This document shows positions 53,119-60,596 of a DNA stretch of 64,000 bases, in pieces (the stretch's first letter is position 1; every line of letters begins with the position of its first letter). The translations under genes and the position numbers were made by a program. The notes under the pieces were generated by a model. That model searched no databases. It was not told the DNA's origin and saw nothing but the letters and a program-made list of their open reading frames with translations. Origin of the DNA: Rhodoligotrophos appendicifer (lineage in GTDB: Bacteria; Pseudomonadota; Alphaproteobacteria; Rhizobiales; Im1); assembly GCF_007474605.1 (NCBI RefSeq), contig NZ_VHKL01000010.1, positions 124,001 to 188,000 of the forward strand, given 5' to 3'.

Positions 53119-53978
53119 AAGCCCAGGGTGACGCGGACTTCGGCAGCCGTAAGCCCTTCCTCCCGCAAGGACCGCAGGCTGCGATCATGAGCGCTCTTCG
53201 ATAATTTGCGACCCATCTCGTCGCCGATCAGGCGGTGGTGCCGGTATGTAGGCTCCGGCAGTTCAAGCAGCGCCTGCAACAGGCGGTGAACGCCTGTCGC
53301 GTGAAAGAGATCCTGGCCACGGGTGATTTCCTCGATGCCCTGTTCGGCATCATCGATCACCACCGCAATATGATAGCTGACCCCAATATCCCTGCGGCCG
53401 AGAACCAGATCACCCCAGCGTTCCGGATGCGCCGGAACGAGGCCGCCCTGTCCTTGGGGACCCGAGCCCTGCTCTCTGAAGGTCAGGGGCTGGTCGAGAC
53501 GCGCCAGCGCGCGATCCATATCGAGACGCCACGCCGCCGGCATGCCCGTCCGTTCGAGCTCGGCGCGTTCTTCGCGCGAGAGCCCCTTATGAAGGCCTGG
53601 ATAGAGTGGCGCACCGTCCGGATCCACAGGCCAGTTCTTGCGGCCGACCAGGGCGTCGCGGACTTGCTGGCGGCTGGCGTAACAGGGATAGAGCAAGCCC
53701 ATCCGGTCCAGGCGAGCCAGGGCGTCACGGTAAAGGCCCAGATGGTCCGACTGGCGACGTACGGGTTCCAGCCATTCGATCCCCAGCCACCGAAGATCCT
53801 CCAGGATCGCATCAGCATAGGCTGCCCGGCAGCGGATGAAATCAATGTCCTCGATGCGCAGGATAAAATCGCCATCGGACTGCCGTGCCCGGGCTTGGGT
53901 AAACAGAGCGGAGAAGGCGTGTCCGAGATGGAGCTCGCCGTTCGGACTGGGGGCGAATCTGAACCTTGGTCTTCGCAT
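53106..53978 (-). CDS. gluQ: Glutamyl-Q tRNA(Asp) synthetase (GluQRS)
   Basis: A 290-residue truncated glutamyl-tRNA synthetase homologue that lacks the anticodon-binding domain and attaches glutamate to queuosine 34 of tRNA-Asp. The HIGH motif is HLGH in [19 protein letters not shown], and the KMSKS counterpart is KLSKS in [31 protein letters not shown] is typical of the family. The zinc site is degenerate: [12 protein letters not shown] has only one of the usual cysteines. ATG 53978 is preferred; GTG 53987 is in frame. It is divergent from the DNA glycosylase gene. Confidence 0.93.
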   Translation of the reverse strand: MRRPRFRFAPSPNGELHLGHAFSALFTQARARQSDGDFILRIEDIDFIRCRAAYADAILEDLRWLGIEWLEPVRRQSDHLGLYRDALARLDRMGLLYPCYASRQQVRDALVGRKNWPVDPDGAPLYPGLHKGLSREERAELERTGMPAAWRLDMDRALARLDQPLTFREQGSGPQGQGGLVPAHPERWGDLVLGRRDIGVSYHIAVVIDDAEQGIEEITRGQDLFHATGVHRLLQALLELPEPTYRHHRLIGDEMGRKLSKSAHDRSLRSLREEGLTAAEVRVTLGFQPS

Positions 53979-54034
53979 CGTCGACACTGTGAAGGCATCT
54001 TGTTGCCGATCCGTACATCAGATAGGCACGGCGG

Positions 54035-54688
54035 ATGTTTTCCACCATCGAAAGTCTCGATCACATCCAGGAGGGGATCGACGCGCTTATCGCGAGCGAA
54101 CCCCGGTTTTCGGTTATCTTCCAGATCGCGGGCCTCCCGCCGCTTCGGCGCCTTCCCGGCGGTTATGCTGGGTTGCTGCGGATCATCACGGAGCAGCAAA
54201 TCTCTTTGGCCAGCGCCAAGGCGATCTGGGGACGCATGGTGGAGCAGCATGCACCTCTCGATCCCCTGCGAATCCTGACGCTCACCGATGCAGAGTTTCG
54301 GACAGTGGGTCAGTCGGCAGCGAAAATTCGCACCATCCGCAACCTCAGCCAAGCCATTGCCGACGGCCTGCTCGACGTGGATGGACTTGTCCACCTGCCC
54401 GATGATGAGGTCCGAAAACGGCTCATGGCCATTCCCGGGATCGGACCGTGGACGGCTGATGTCTTTCTTCTTGCATGTCTCGGGCGACAAGATGCATGGC
54501 CGGCGGGCGACCTTGCCCTGCAGGTGGCGGCGGCCGTGGCTTTCGAGCTTCCAGCTCGACCCAGCGCCAAGGAAATGCTGTTGATCGCCGAGCCCTGGCG
54601 ACCCTGGCGCGCGGTTGCAGCCCGGCTGATCTGGGCCTACTACGCGACGTTAAAGCCCCAGCCAATCCGGGAGACATCCCCGCTATGA
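54035..54688 (+). CDS. DNA-3-methyladenine glycosylase II family (AlkA-like HhH-GPD) protein
   Basis: A 217-residue base-excision repair enzyme. The helix-hairpin-helix is LMAIPGIGPWTADVFLLACL (about residue 133), followed by GRQDAWPAGDLALQ with the catalytic Asp about 18 residues later. LLRIITEQQISLASAKAIW is the conserved helical opening of the domain. It lacks the N-terminal Ada-like domain of E. coli AlkA, as do most alphaproteobacterial forms. It excises alkylated purines. The esterase gene downstream overlaps by 4 bases (ATGA). Confidence 0.92.
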   Translation: MFSTIESLDHIQEGIDALIASEPRFSVIFQIAGLPPLRRLPGGYAGLLRIITEQQISLASAKAIWGRMVEQHAPLDPLRILTLTDAEFRTVGQSAAKIRTIRNLSQAIADGLLDVDGLVHLPDDEVRKRLMAIPGIGPWTADVFLLACLGRQDAWPAGDLALQVAAAVAFELPARPSAKEMLLIAEPWRPWRAVAARLIWAYYATLKPQPIRETSPL

Positions 54689-55332
54689 CGACACATACGC
54701 CCCGCCTTGCCCCGCTGTCCGGGAAGCCCGCCTCCAAGCTCGTCATCCTGCTGCATGGCTATGGCGCAAATGGCGATGATCTCATCGGCCTGGCAGATGC
54801 CTGGCAGCCGATGCTCCCAGATGCGGCCTTTGTGAGCCCGGATGCTCCGGAACCCTGCGAAGGCGCCGGTTTTGGATATCAGTGGTTTCCATTGCCGCGG
54901 ATCCATCCGGATGAGCTATGGCCAGGCGTCCAGCGGGCCGCACCGGGATTGCAAGCCTTCATCGACGAAGAGCTGGCGCGCTACGGGCTCGAGGAAACCG
55001 ATCTTGCACTGGTGGGTTTCAGCCAGGGAACGATGATGGCGCTCCATGTCGGCCTGCGACGCAGCCGCGCAGTTGCAGGCATCCTCGGTTATTCCGGCGC
55101 ACTCGCAGGAGCGGAAATGTTGAAGTCCGAGATCCGATCGAAGCCGCCCGTCCTGCTCATCCATGGGACGTTGGACGACCTGATTCCAGTACAGGCGATG
55201 CCGATGGCGGCGGCGTTCCTGGGGGAGCTGGGAGTTCCGGTGGACAGCCTGTCCTGTCCTGGTCTGGGTCACGGGATTTCCCCAGAAGGTGTCGCCGCAG
55301 GCGGTCGCTTCCTGGTGGAGACACTTCGGTGA
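54685..55332 (+). CDS. Phospholipase/carboxylesterase family alpha/beta hydrolase
   Basis: A 215-residue esterase (PF02230). LVILLHGYGANGDDLIGLAD provides the oxyanion hole, LALVGFSQGTMMALH the nucleophile Ser (about 112), GTLDDLIPVQAM the Asp and CPGLGHGISPEG the His. The AFVSPDAPEPCEGAGFGYQW segment is characteristic of this family. It acts on short-chain or lysophospholipid esters; the natural substrate is unknown. ATG 54685 overlaps the glycosylase stop (ATGA), so the two genes are coupled although no functional link is known. Confidence 0.92.
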   Translation: MTTHTPRLAPLSGKPASKLVILLHGYGANGDDLIGLADAWQPMLPDAAFVSPDAPEPCEGAGFGYQWFPLPRIHPDELWPGVQRAAPGLQAFIDEELARYGLEETDLALVGFSQGTMMALHVGLRRSRAVAGILGYSGALAGAEMLKSEIRSKPPVLLIHGTLDDLIPVQAMPMAAAFLGELGVPVDSLSCPGLGHGISPEGVAAGGRFLVETLR

Positions 55333-55359
55333 AGAGCCTCACCTGCAACAGAGAGTCGC

Positions 55360-55387
55360 TTCACATCGCTGTCACACCAGATATAGT
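55360..55387 (+). promoter_or_regulatory. Candidate promoter of the HNH endonuclease gene
   Basis: TTCACA (55360-55365), a 16-base spacer and TATAGT (55382-55387), predicting a start near 55394 and an 80-base leader before GTG 55474. It lies in the 141-base gap after the esterase gene. Confidence 0.4.
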
Positions 55388-55473
55388 ACAGCACACTGGC
55401 TATGATTTGATTCTAGTTTCTGGATGGAATAGCAGGTGGCAAGACTGTATTCCCTCCGAAGGAGCGGAGATCG

Positions 55474-56034
55474 GTGGACGCCGTCGCGACATCACCGCAG
55501 AATTTTCCGGCGCTGGTCCTGAATGCGGACTTCCGCCCCCTGAGTTACTACCCACTTTCCCTTTGGTGTTGGCAGGATGCGGTGAAGGCGGTCTTCCTCG
55601 ATCGCGTGAACATCGTCTCGCATTACGACCGGGTCGTTCGAAGTCCGACCTTCGAATTCGCGCTGCCAAGCGTGGTCTCTCTCAAGCAATACGTAAAGCC
55701 CGCCCGCTACCCCGCCTTCACCCGGTTCAACGTCTTCCTTCGCGACAAATTCACCTGCCAGTATTGCGGCAGCCATCATGACCTGACCTTCGACCACGTG
55801 ACGCCACGGTCGCGTGGAGGGCAGACGACGTGGGAAAACGTCGTCGCGGCCTGCTCGCCCTGCAATCTCGCCAAAGGCGGCATGATGCCAAACCAGGCGC
55901 GCATGTGGCCAAGCCATCAGCCAACACGGCCCACCGTCCATCAGCTCCATGCCAACGGCCGATTGTTTCCGCCAAACTTTCTGCATGAAAGCTGGTTGGA
56001 TTATCTCTACTGGGACAGCGAGCTGGAACCTTAG
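55474..56034 (+). CDS. HNH endonuclease family protein
   Basis: A 186-residue single-domain nuclease. The zinc-binding HNH core is DKFTCQYCGSHHDLTFDHVT followed by PRSRGGQTTWENVVAACSPCN, with CxxC pairs at about residues 93 and 131 and the catalytic His in FDHVTPRSRGG. The N-terminal PALVLNADFRPLSYYPLSLW is conserved in this common alphaproteobacterial, non-phage HNH family, sometimes placed near housekeeping genes; its cellular role is not established. The start is GTG 55474 with GGAG at 11-14 nt and CGGAGA closer. It is convergent with the dsbB gene. Confidence 0.92.
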   Translation: MDAVATSPQNFPALVLNADFRPLSYYPLSLWCWQDAVKAVFLDRVNIVSHYDRVVRSPTFEFALPSVVSLKQYVKPARYPAFTRFNVFLRDKFTCQYCGSHHDLTFDHVTPRSRGGQTTWENVVAACSPCNLAKGGMMPNQARMWPSHQPTRPTVHQLHANGRLFPPNFLHESWLDYLYWDSELEP

Positions 56035-56039
56035 GCGCC

Positions 56040-56543
56040 TCAGGCCTTATCGGAGCCAGCCTTCAGGAACCCCCACAAGGCCACGAGGGCAATTACAGCC
56101 GAGATCAGGGCATTGTATCCGGCGAAGGAGATGCCGAAGAGCCGCCATTGGGCTTCCGTGCAGCTCACAACACGACCTCGCGTCAGGTCCGGAAGCACGC
56201 TGTCAGGATTGGCAAATCCTCCGCCTCCGGAGCATTCAGCGGGCCCAGCCCACCACGTCCATTCGACACCGGCATGGTGGATGCCGAGGCCCGCGCTGAC
56301 GATCATCACGCCGGCCAGCACCAAAAGGCCCCAGCGCAGCCAAGCTCCATTGCCGGTACTGCGGATGACGAGCATGAGCAACAGGGCCAAGATCGCTACG
56401 ATGTAATATGGCCAGCGTTGCCGGTAGCAAAGCGCACAGGGGATATAGCCGCCAATCACCTGGAACCCCCAAGCCGCGACAATGGTCGCGACGGTGAGGG
56501 CAAACACCACAACCAAGGCTCTGTAGCTCGGTGATTCGATCAT
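56040..56543 (-). CDS. dsbB: Disulfide bond formation protein B (DsbB family)
   Basis: A 167-residue, four-TM quinone-linked oxidase that recharges a DsbA-type thiol oxidase. The first catalytic pair is CALC in GGYIPCALCYRQRWPYYI (about residue 36-39); the second pair is the Cys in AECSGGGG and the one in VVSCTEAQWRLFGISFAGYN, in the periplasmic loop between TM3 and TM4. Arg after the first pair (CYRQR) binds quinone in the family. No dsbA is adjacent. The short gap to the fbpC gene end (56 bases) holds nothing obvious. Confidence 0.92.
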   Translation of the reverse strand: MIESPSYRALVVVFALTVATIVAAWGFQVIGGYIPCALCYRQRWPYYIVAILALLLMLVIRSTGNGAWLRWGLLVLAGVMIVSAGLGIHHAGVEWTWWAGPAECSGGGGFANPDSVLPDLTRGRVVSCTEAQWRLFGISFAGYNALISAVIALVALWGFLKAGSDKA

Positions 56544-56599
56544 GACGCGGCTTTAGACCAAGTCGGCTGCAAATTGAAGCGCGTCATAATTTCCGGGTC

Positions 56600-57643
56600 T
56601 CAGCGACCGAACACATGGGCCTTGCCGATCACAGAAAACTTAACAGGCGTGCCGATCGGCTGAAGCTCAGCATTCGTTGTTCGGATCGACAGCGGGGGCT
56701 CTCCGGGCTTCCCCTCGGCGCTCGACAGAGAGACAAGACAGGACGAACCGGCGAATTCGACATCCGTGACGACAGCATCCGCTTCCATGGCTGTCGATGG
56801 CATCAGTCTCACTTGTTCAGGACGCACCATGATTTGCGCCATACCCTTCCGCTCCGTCGCATCGATCGGAATCCGGCCAAGGACGCAATCGGCGACATCA
56901 CCCAACAACTGGGCGGGTACGATAAGGGCACTACCGATAAAATTGGCTACTTCAGGGTCCGACGGCCTTAGATAGAGGTCGCGGGGGCTCCCGATCTGGG
57001 CAAGATGGCCCGAGCGCAACACCGCAATCTGGTCGGCGAAGGACAGAGCTTCCGCCTGATCATGGGTCACGAGGATCGTCGTGATGCCGGCCGCGGCAAG
57101 GATCGCAGCCACCGATCGGCGCGTCATGTCTCTCAGGGCCGCATCGAGAGCAGAGAAGGGCTCGTCGAGAAGCATCAGCCGAGGTTCTCGTGCCAAGGCG
57201 CGGGCGAGGGCCACGCGTTGCTGCTGACCTCCGGAGATCTCATGAGGGCGCCGGTCGCGCATGGAATAATCGAGTTCGACCATGTCCATCAGACGGTGAA
57301 TGCGTTGTTTGCGCTGCACCACCCTGCGGTCGATCCCGAAACCGATGTTCTGGCCAATGGTGAGATGGGGAAACAGGGCACCATCCTGCGTGACGATGCC
57401 GATGCCCCGGCGATGTGCCGGGATAGAGAGCGTCGAATCCGCCAGCCGTCGCCCATCCAGCGTGATGCTGCCCGCGTCGGGCCGCTCGAAACCGGCGATC
57501 AGCCGCAACAGGGTCGTCTTTCCCGAGCCAGAAGCTCCGACGACAGCGGTGCGCGTGCCTGTCGGGATTTCCAGGTTTACATCGCTGAGAGCCGTGACAG
57601 CACCGTAGCTTTTGCTCAGGCCTTCGATCTTCAGGAGAATCAT
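56600..57643 (-). CDS. fbpC: Iron(III) ABC importer ATPase (FbpC family)
   Basis: A 347-residue ATPase. It has Walker [15 protein letters not shown] (about 40), signature [15 protein letters not shown], Walker [16 protein letters not shown] and the H-loop [12 protein letters not shown]-terminal TOBE-type regulatory region ([15 protein letters not shown]) follows, as in FbpC/SfuC/PotA ATPases. ATG 57643 overlaps the permease stop (ATGA). It forms an importer with the two upstream genes. The [15 protein letters not shown]-like start ([14 protein letters not shown]) supports this choice. Confidence 0.93.
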   Translation of the reverse strand: MILLKIEGLSKSYGAVTALSDVNLEIPTGTRTAVVGASGSGKTTLLRLIAGFERPDAGSITLDGRRLADSTLSIPAHRRGIGIVTQDGALFPHLTIGQNIGFGIDRRVVQRKQRIHRLMDMVELDYSMRDRRPHEISGGQQQRVALARALAREPRLMLLDEPFSALDAALRDMTRRSVAAILAAAGITTILVTHDQAEALSFADQIAVLRSGHLAQIGSPRDLYLRPSDPEVANFIGSALIVPAQLLGDVADCVLGRIPIDATERKGMAQIMVRPEQVRLMPSTAMEADAVVTDVEFAGSSCLVSLSSAEGKPGEPPLSIRTTNAELQPIGTPVKFSVIGKAHVFGR

Positions 57644-59241
57644 CGTCCAGTGGCCCATTTCGATTGGGCGTGCAAAATCAGCGTCATGGGCAGGGACAGC
57701 AGGATCATCAGCAGCGCATAGGGCGCGGCAGAGACATAGTCAATTTCCGCGGTGAGCGCCCAGAATTCGGTGGCAAGGGTGTACGTGCCGCTCGGCGACA
57801 GCAAGAGTGTGGCGGTGAGCTCGTTCGTCACTCCCAGCCCCACGAGTGCCATGCTGGCGGCCGCTCCCGGAGCGGTCAGGCGCATCGTGACCTGGCAGAT
57901 GGCCTGGAGGGGCGTTCTGCCCAAGGCCATTGCAGCCTGCTCAAGCTCGACCGGAGCTAATGCCAAACTCGCCCTGAGACTGACCAAGGCGCGCGGCAAA
58001 AAGAGGAGGAGATAGGCCATGAGAAGAGTGAGCGAGGTCTGATACAGCGGCATGGCGAATGTTATGGTCAACGTGGCCAGAGCAAGAGCAATCACCACGC
58101 CGGGCAATGAGCCCACATAGTATTGGCAGGCTTCGAGGATCCGTTGCAGGGGGCTTGGCGAGCGCACCGAGAGCCACGCCATGGGTGCCGCCGCAATCGT
58201 CGCCAGGAGCCCACCGGCAAGGGCATAAGCCAGCGTCTGAAGCAATGCTCCCCCGACCGCGCCGCGCCAGACATCCAGGCCCCCTATGCCCAGCCATCGG
58301 CCGAGAGTCAGCATGGGCACGCCCAGGGACAACGCCGTCACCAGCAGGATCAGGAAGAGGCCCAGCGGCATCAGCCGCCCGAGGGGGCAACGGATCATCA
58401 TCGGTGCCGCGCCCGATCCGACGCGCGCGTAACGCTCCTTTCCCCGGAGCATGGCCTCGAGCACCAGGAGTCCGAGACAGGAAAGGACCAGAACCCCGGC
58501 GAGCATGTTCGCTGCGAGACCGTTATAGGTCGACTGGAACTGGTCAACGATGGCCGTGGTGAAGGTGTCGAAGCGCAGCATCGCGAACAGGCCATACTCA
58601 CCCAGGAGATGCAGCCCAATCAGCAAAGAGCCGCCACAGATCGCCAGACGCAATTGAGGCAATACCACCCGGACGAAGGTCAACCATCGGCCGAAGCCCA
58701 AGGAGGCCGAGGCATCCTCCAGGGACGGATCGAGGCGCCTCAGCTGGGCTGCGACGGGCAAATAGACAAAGGGGAAATAGGCGAGAACAGATACCAGCAC
58801 CGCAGCGCTCAACCCGTGAAGTCCCGGCACAAGGCTCACCCAGGCATAGCTGTGGACGAAGGCCGGAATGGCCAGCGGCGTCACGGCTAGCCATGCCCAA
58901 ATGCGTGCTCCGATGAGATCCGTTCTCTCGGTCAACCATGCGAGGGACACGGCTACGACAATGGCAAGGGGGATCGCCACGAGTTCCAGAGAAAGAGTGT
59001 TGACCAGGAGCTCGCCCACTCTCGGGCGGATGATCAAGCTTAGAGCCGTCTCCCAGCCCGTCTGAACCGTCGTCCAGGCCACAAAAAGCAATGGCACCAG
59101 CGCAAAGATCGAGACAAGTGCCGCGGCGGCGAGCACCGGCAGATTGGCGCCAGACATCAGGCGCGTCGTTAACGGAGTCTCCCGTCGCGTCGTCGAGACG
59201 CTTCGGGTCACACCGGACGTGGGGAGAGGATGACCTTTCAT
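57640..59241 (-). CDS. fbpB: Iron(III) ABC importer permease (FbpB family, fused double permease)
   Basis: A 533-residue permease with about 12 TM helices in two homologous halves, which is typical of FbpB/SfuB where one chain makes the whole channel. EAA-type loops are [20 protein letters not shown] in the first half and [20 protein letters not shown] in the second. The basic, unstructured N-terminus precedes TM1 ([21 protein letters not shown]). The operon order is binding protein, permease, ATPase, with a 52-base gap after fbpA and a 4-base overlap with fbpC. Confidence 0.94.
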   Translation of the reverse strand: MKGHPLPTSGVTRSVSTTRRETPLTTRLMSGANLPVLAAAALVSIFALVPLLFVAWTTVQTGWETALSLIIRPRVGELLVNTLSLELVAIPLAIVVAVSLAWLTERTDLIGARIWAWLAVTPLAIPAFVHSYAWVSLVPGLHGLSAAVLVSVLAYFPFVYLPVAAQLRRLDPSLEDASASLGFGRWLTFVRVVLPQLRLAICGGSLLIGLHLLGEYGLFAMLRFDTFTTAIVDQFQSTYNGLAANMLAGVLVLSCLGLLVLEAMLRGKERYARVGSGAAPMMIRCPLGRLMPLGLFLILLVTALSLGVPMLTLGRWLGIGGLDVWRGAVGGALLQTLAYALAGGLLATIAAAPMAWLSVRSPSPLQRILEACQYYVGSLPGVVIALALATLTITFAMPLYQTSLTLLMAYLLLFLPRALVSLRASLALAPVELEQAAMALGRTPLQAICQVTMRLTAPGAAASMALVGLGVTNELTATLLLSPSGTYTLATEFWALTAEIDYVSAAPYALLMILLSLPMTLILHAQSKWATGR

Positions 59242-59293
59242 CGGTCCCAGCGCATGACGCGTGCCTCAACGCTCTGCCGTGCGCTTTCCATTG

Positions 59294-60307
59294 TCAAAGC
59301 AGACCGGCCTCGGTCATGAGTTCGGTCACTTTCTGGCTGTTGAGCTTGGAAGGCTCCACGGCAGGGGCCTGCAAATCCTGAAGAGGCACCAGCTCGGGGC
59401 TCGACGCGATGCCGGTTCCGACGGCGTATTCGAAGGTTTCTTCCGCAAGGATCTTCTGGCCGTTCTTGCCAGTCACCCATTTCACGAAAGCCTGAGCCGC
59501 ATCCGAATTCTGGCTGGACGCAAGCACGCCACCACCGGAAATGCTGACAAAGGCTCCCGGGTCCTGATTGCGGAAGTAATGCAGCTCAACATTCCTGCTG
59601 TTTTCGCCCGTGCGCGCCTGATCACCGAACCAGTAATAGTGATAGATCAGCGCACCTTCGACTTCTCCGGCGTTCACCGCCTTCATGGCCGCGCTGTTGC
59701 CGCGATAGGGCGTGGCGTTGTCCTTCATGGCCTTCAACCAGGCCGCGGTCGCTTGCTCGCCTTTCAACTCCAGAATCGCGCTCACAATCGCCTGGAAGTC
59801 CGCGCCAGCGGGAGATGCGGCCCAGCGGCCCTTCCAGCGTGCGTCCGCCAAATCCATTACGGACTTCGGAAGCTCCTCTTCCGTGAGTTTCGTCTTGTCA
59901 TAGGCAAAGACGGTCGAGCGCGCTGCGATGCCGGTCCAGCGGCCTTGTGCCGGCCGGAATGTCTCCGGCACCTGTGCAAGTGTGTCAGGTGCAAGGGGCG
60001 CAAACAGGCCGGCATTCTCGACCAGAGCCATTGCCGGGGAATTCTCGGTCAAGAAGACGTCGGCTGGGGAGGCCGGACCTTCCTGCATCAGAAGATTACC
60101 GAGCTCGGTATCGTTCCCGTGGCGGAGGACGACCTCAATCCCCGTCTCCTTGGTGAACGCTTTCGCCCAGGCTTCACCGACGGACTTATGCTGCGCATTG
60201 TAGACCACTATGCTTCTGGCATCCCGCGCTTCCGCTGGTCCTATCAGCTGGAACACGGCAGCAACGCACACTACGGCGGCGGCAAAATAATCCCGAAGCA
60301 ATTTCAT
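59294..60307 (-). CDS. fbpA: Iron(III) ABC importer periplasmic binding protein (FbpA family)
   Basis: A 337-residue class 2 binding protein. The signal peptide is about residues 1-27 (YFAAAVVCVAAVFQLIGPAEA). Then SIVVYNAQHKSVGEAWAKAF opens the mature protein, SPADVFLTENSPAMALVENA lies in the hinge, and LIYHYYWFGDQARTG contains the paired Tyr residues that bind ferric iron in FbpA/SfuA/FutA proteins. ATG 60307 gives the signal peptide and has GGGATGG upstream; the frame is open to 60361. A TTGACA-type promoter and an Irr-like box lie 45-105 bases upstream, so expression is probably iron-regulated. Confidence 0.94.
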   Translation of the reverse strand: MKLLRDYFAAAVVCVAAVFQLIGPAEARDARSIVVYNAQHKSVGEAWAKAFTKETGIEVVLRHGNDTELGNLLMQEGPASPADVFLTENSPAMALVENAGLFAPLAPDTLAQVPETFRPAQGRWTGIAARSTVFAYDKTKLTEEELPKSVMDLADARWKGRWAASPAGADFQAIVSAILELKGEQATAAWLKAMKDNATPYRGNSAAMKAVNAGEVEGALIYHYYWFGDQARTGENSRNVELHYFRNQDPGAFVSISGGGVLASSQNSDAAQAFVKWVTGKNGQKILAEETFEYAVGTGIASSPELVPLQDLQAPAVEPSKLNSQKVTELMTEAGLL

Positions 60308-60350
60308 CCATCCCTTTTCATCAGCGTAAATGTTCCGAAAGCAATCGAGA

Positions 60351-60380
60351 TCTGTAGTCAACCATTCGTGAAATTGTCAA
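60351..60380 (-). promoter_or_regulatory. Candidate fbpA promoter
   Basis: On the minus strand TTGACA (60380-60375), an 18-base spacer and TACAGA (60356-60351), predicting a start about 37 bases before ATG 60307. Its -35 overlaps the -35 of the divergent plus-strand promoter at 60374, so the two genes are likely to be reciprocally or jointly controlled. Confidence 0.5.
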
Positions 60381-60403
60381 ATCGTAATGTTTTTCATTAT
60401 AAC
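60374..60403 (+). promoter_or_regulatory. Candidate promoter of the dimethylglycine dehydrogenase-like gene
   Basis: TTGTCA (60374-60379), an 18-base spacer and TATAAC (60398-60403). It predicts a start near 60410 and an untranslated leader of about 187 bases before ATG 60597. I see no glycine-riboswitch core in that leader. The -10 lies inside the Irr-like box. Confidence 0.45.
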
Positions 60404-60412
60404 AATTCTAAA
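60396..60412. promoter_or_regulatory. Irr/ICE-like iron control box
   Basis: ATTATAA, 3 bases, TTCTAAA matches the ICE palindrome that I recall for alphaproteobacterial Irr (TTTAGAA, 3 bases, TTCTAAA) at 12 of 14 positions. It sits between the divergent fbpABC operon and the dimethylglycine dehydrogenase-like gene, 16 bases upstream of the fbpA -35 and over the -10 of the plus-strand promoter. Recognition is by eye, not by matrix scan. Confidence 0.45.
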
Positions 60413-60596
60413 GTAAAGATGAGAGCAGTTGCTTCACGCATTTACTTGCTGCTCTGCAACGTCGCGTCGAGGCCGGGAGGAGAAGACCGGCTCTGTCCAA
60501 GGGCGAGCTGTCTCGATGATGTTGAATTGTTCCCATTGAAGACGCGCCAAGGCTGCTGCACTCTGCCCTTCCTTCCAGTGTCCCTCGAGGTGCTTC

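Noticed and set aside
60410-60596. Glycine or other riboswitch in the long leader of the dimethylglycine dehydrogenase-like gene
   Set aside because: No GGAGAG/CTCTCAGG-type glycine-aptamer core could be found; the leader has no T-run hairpin.
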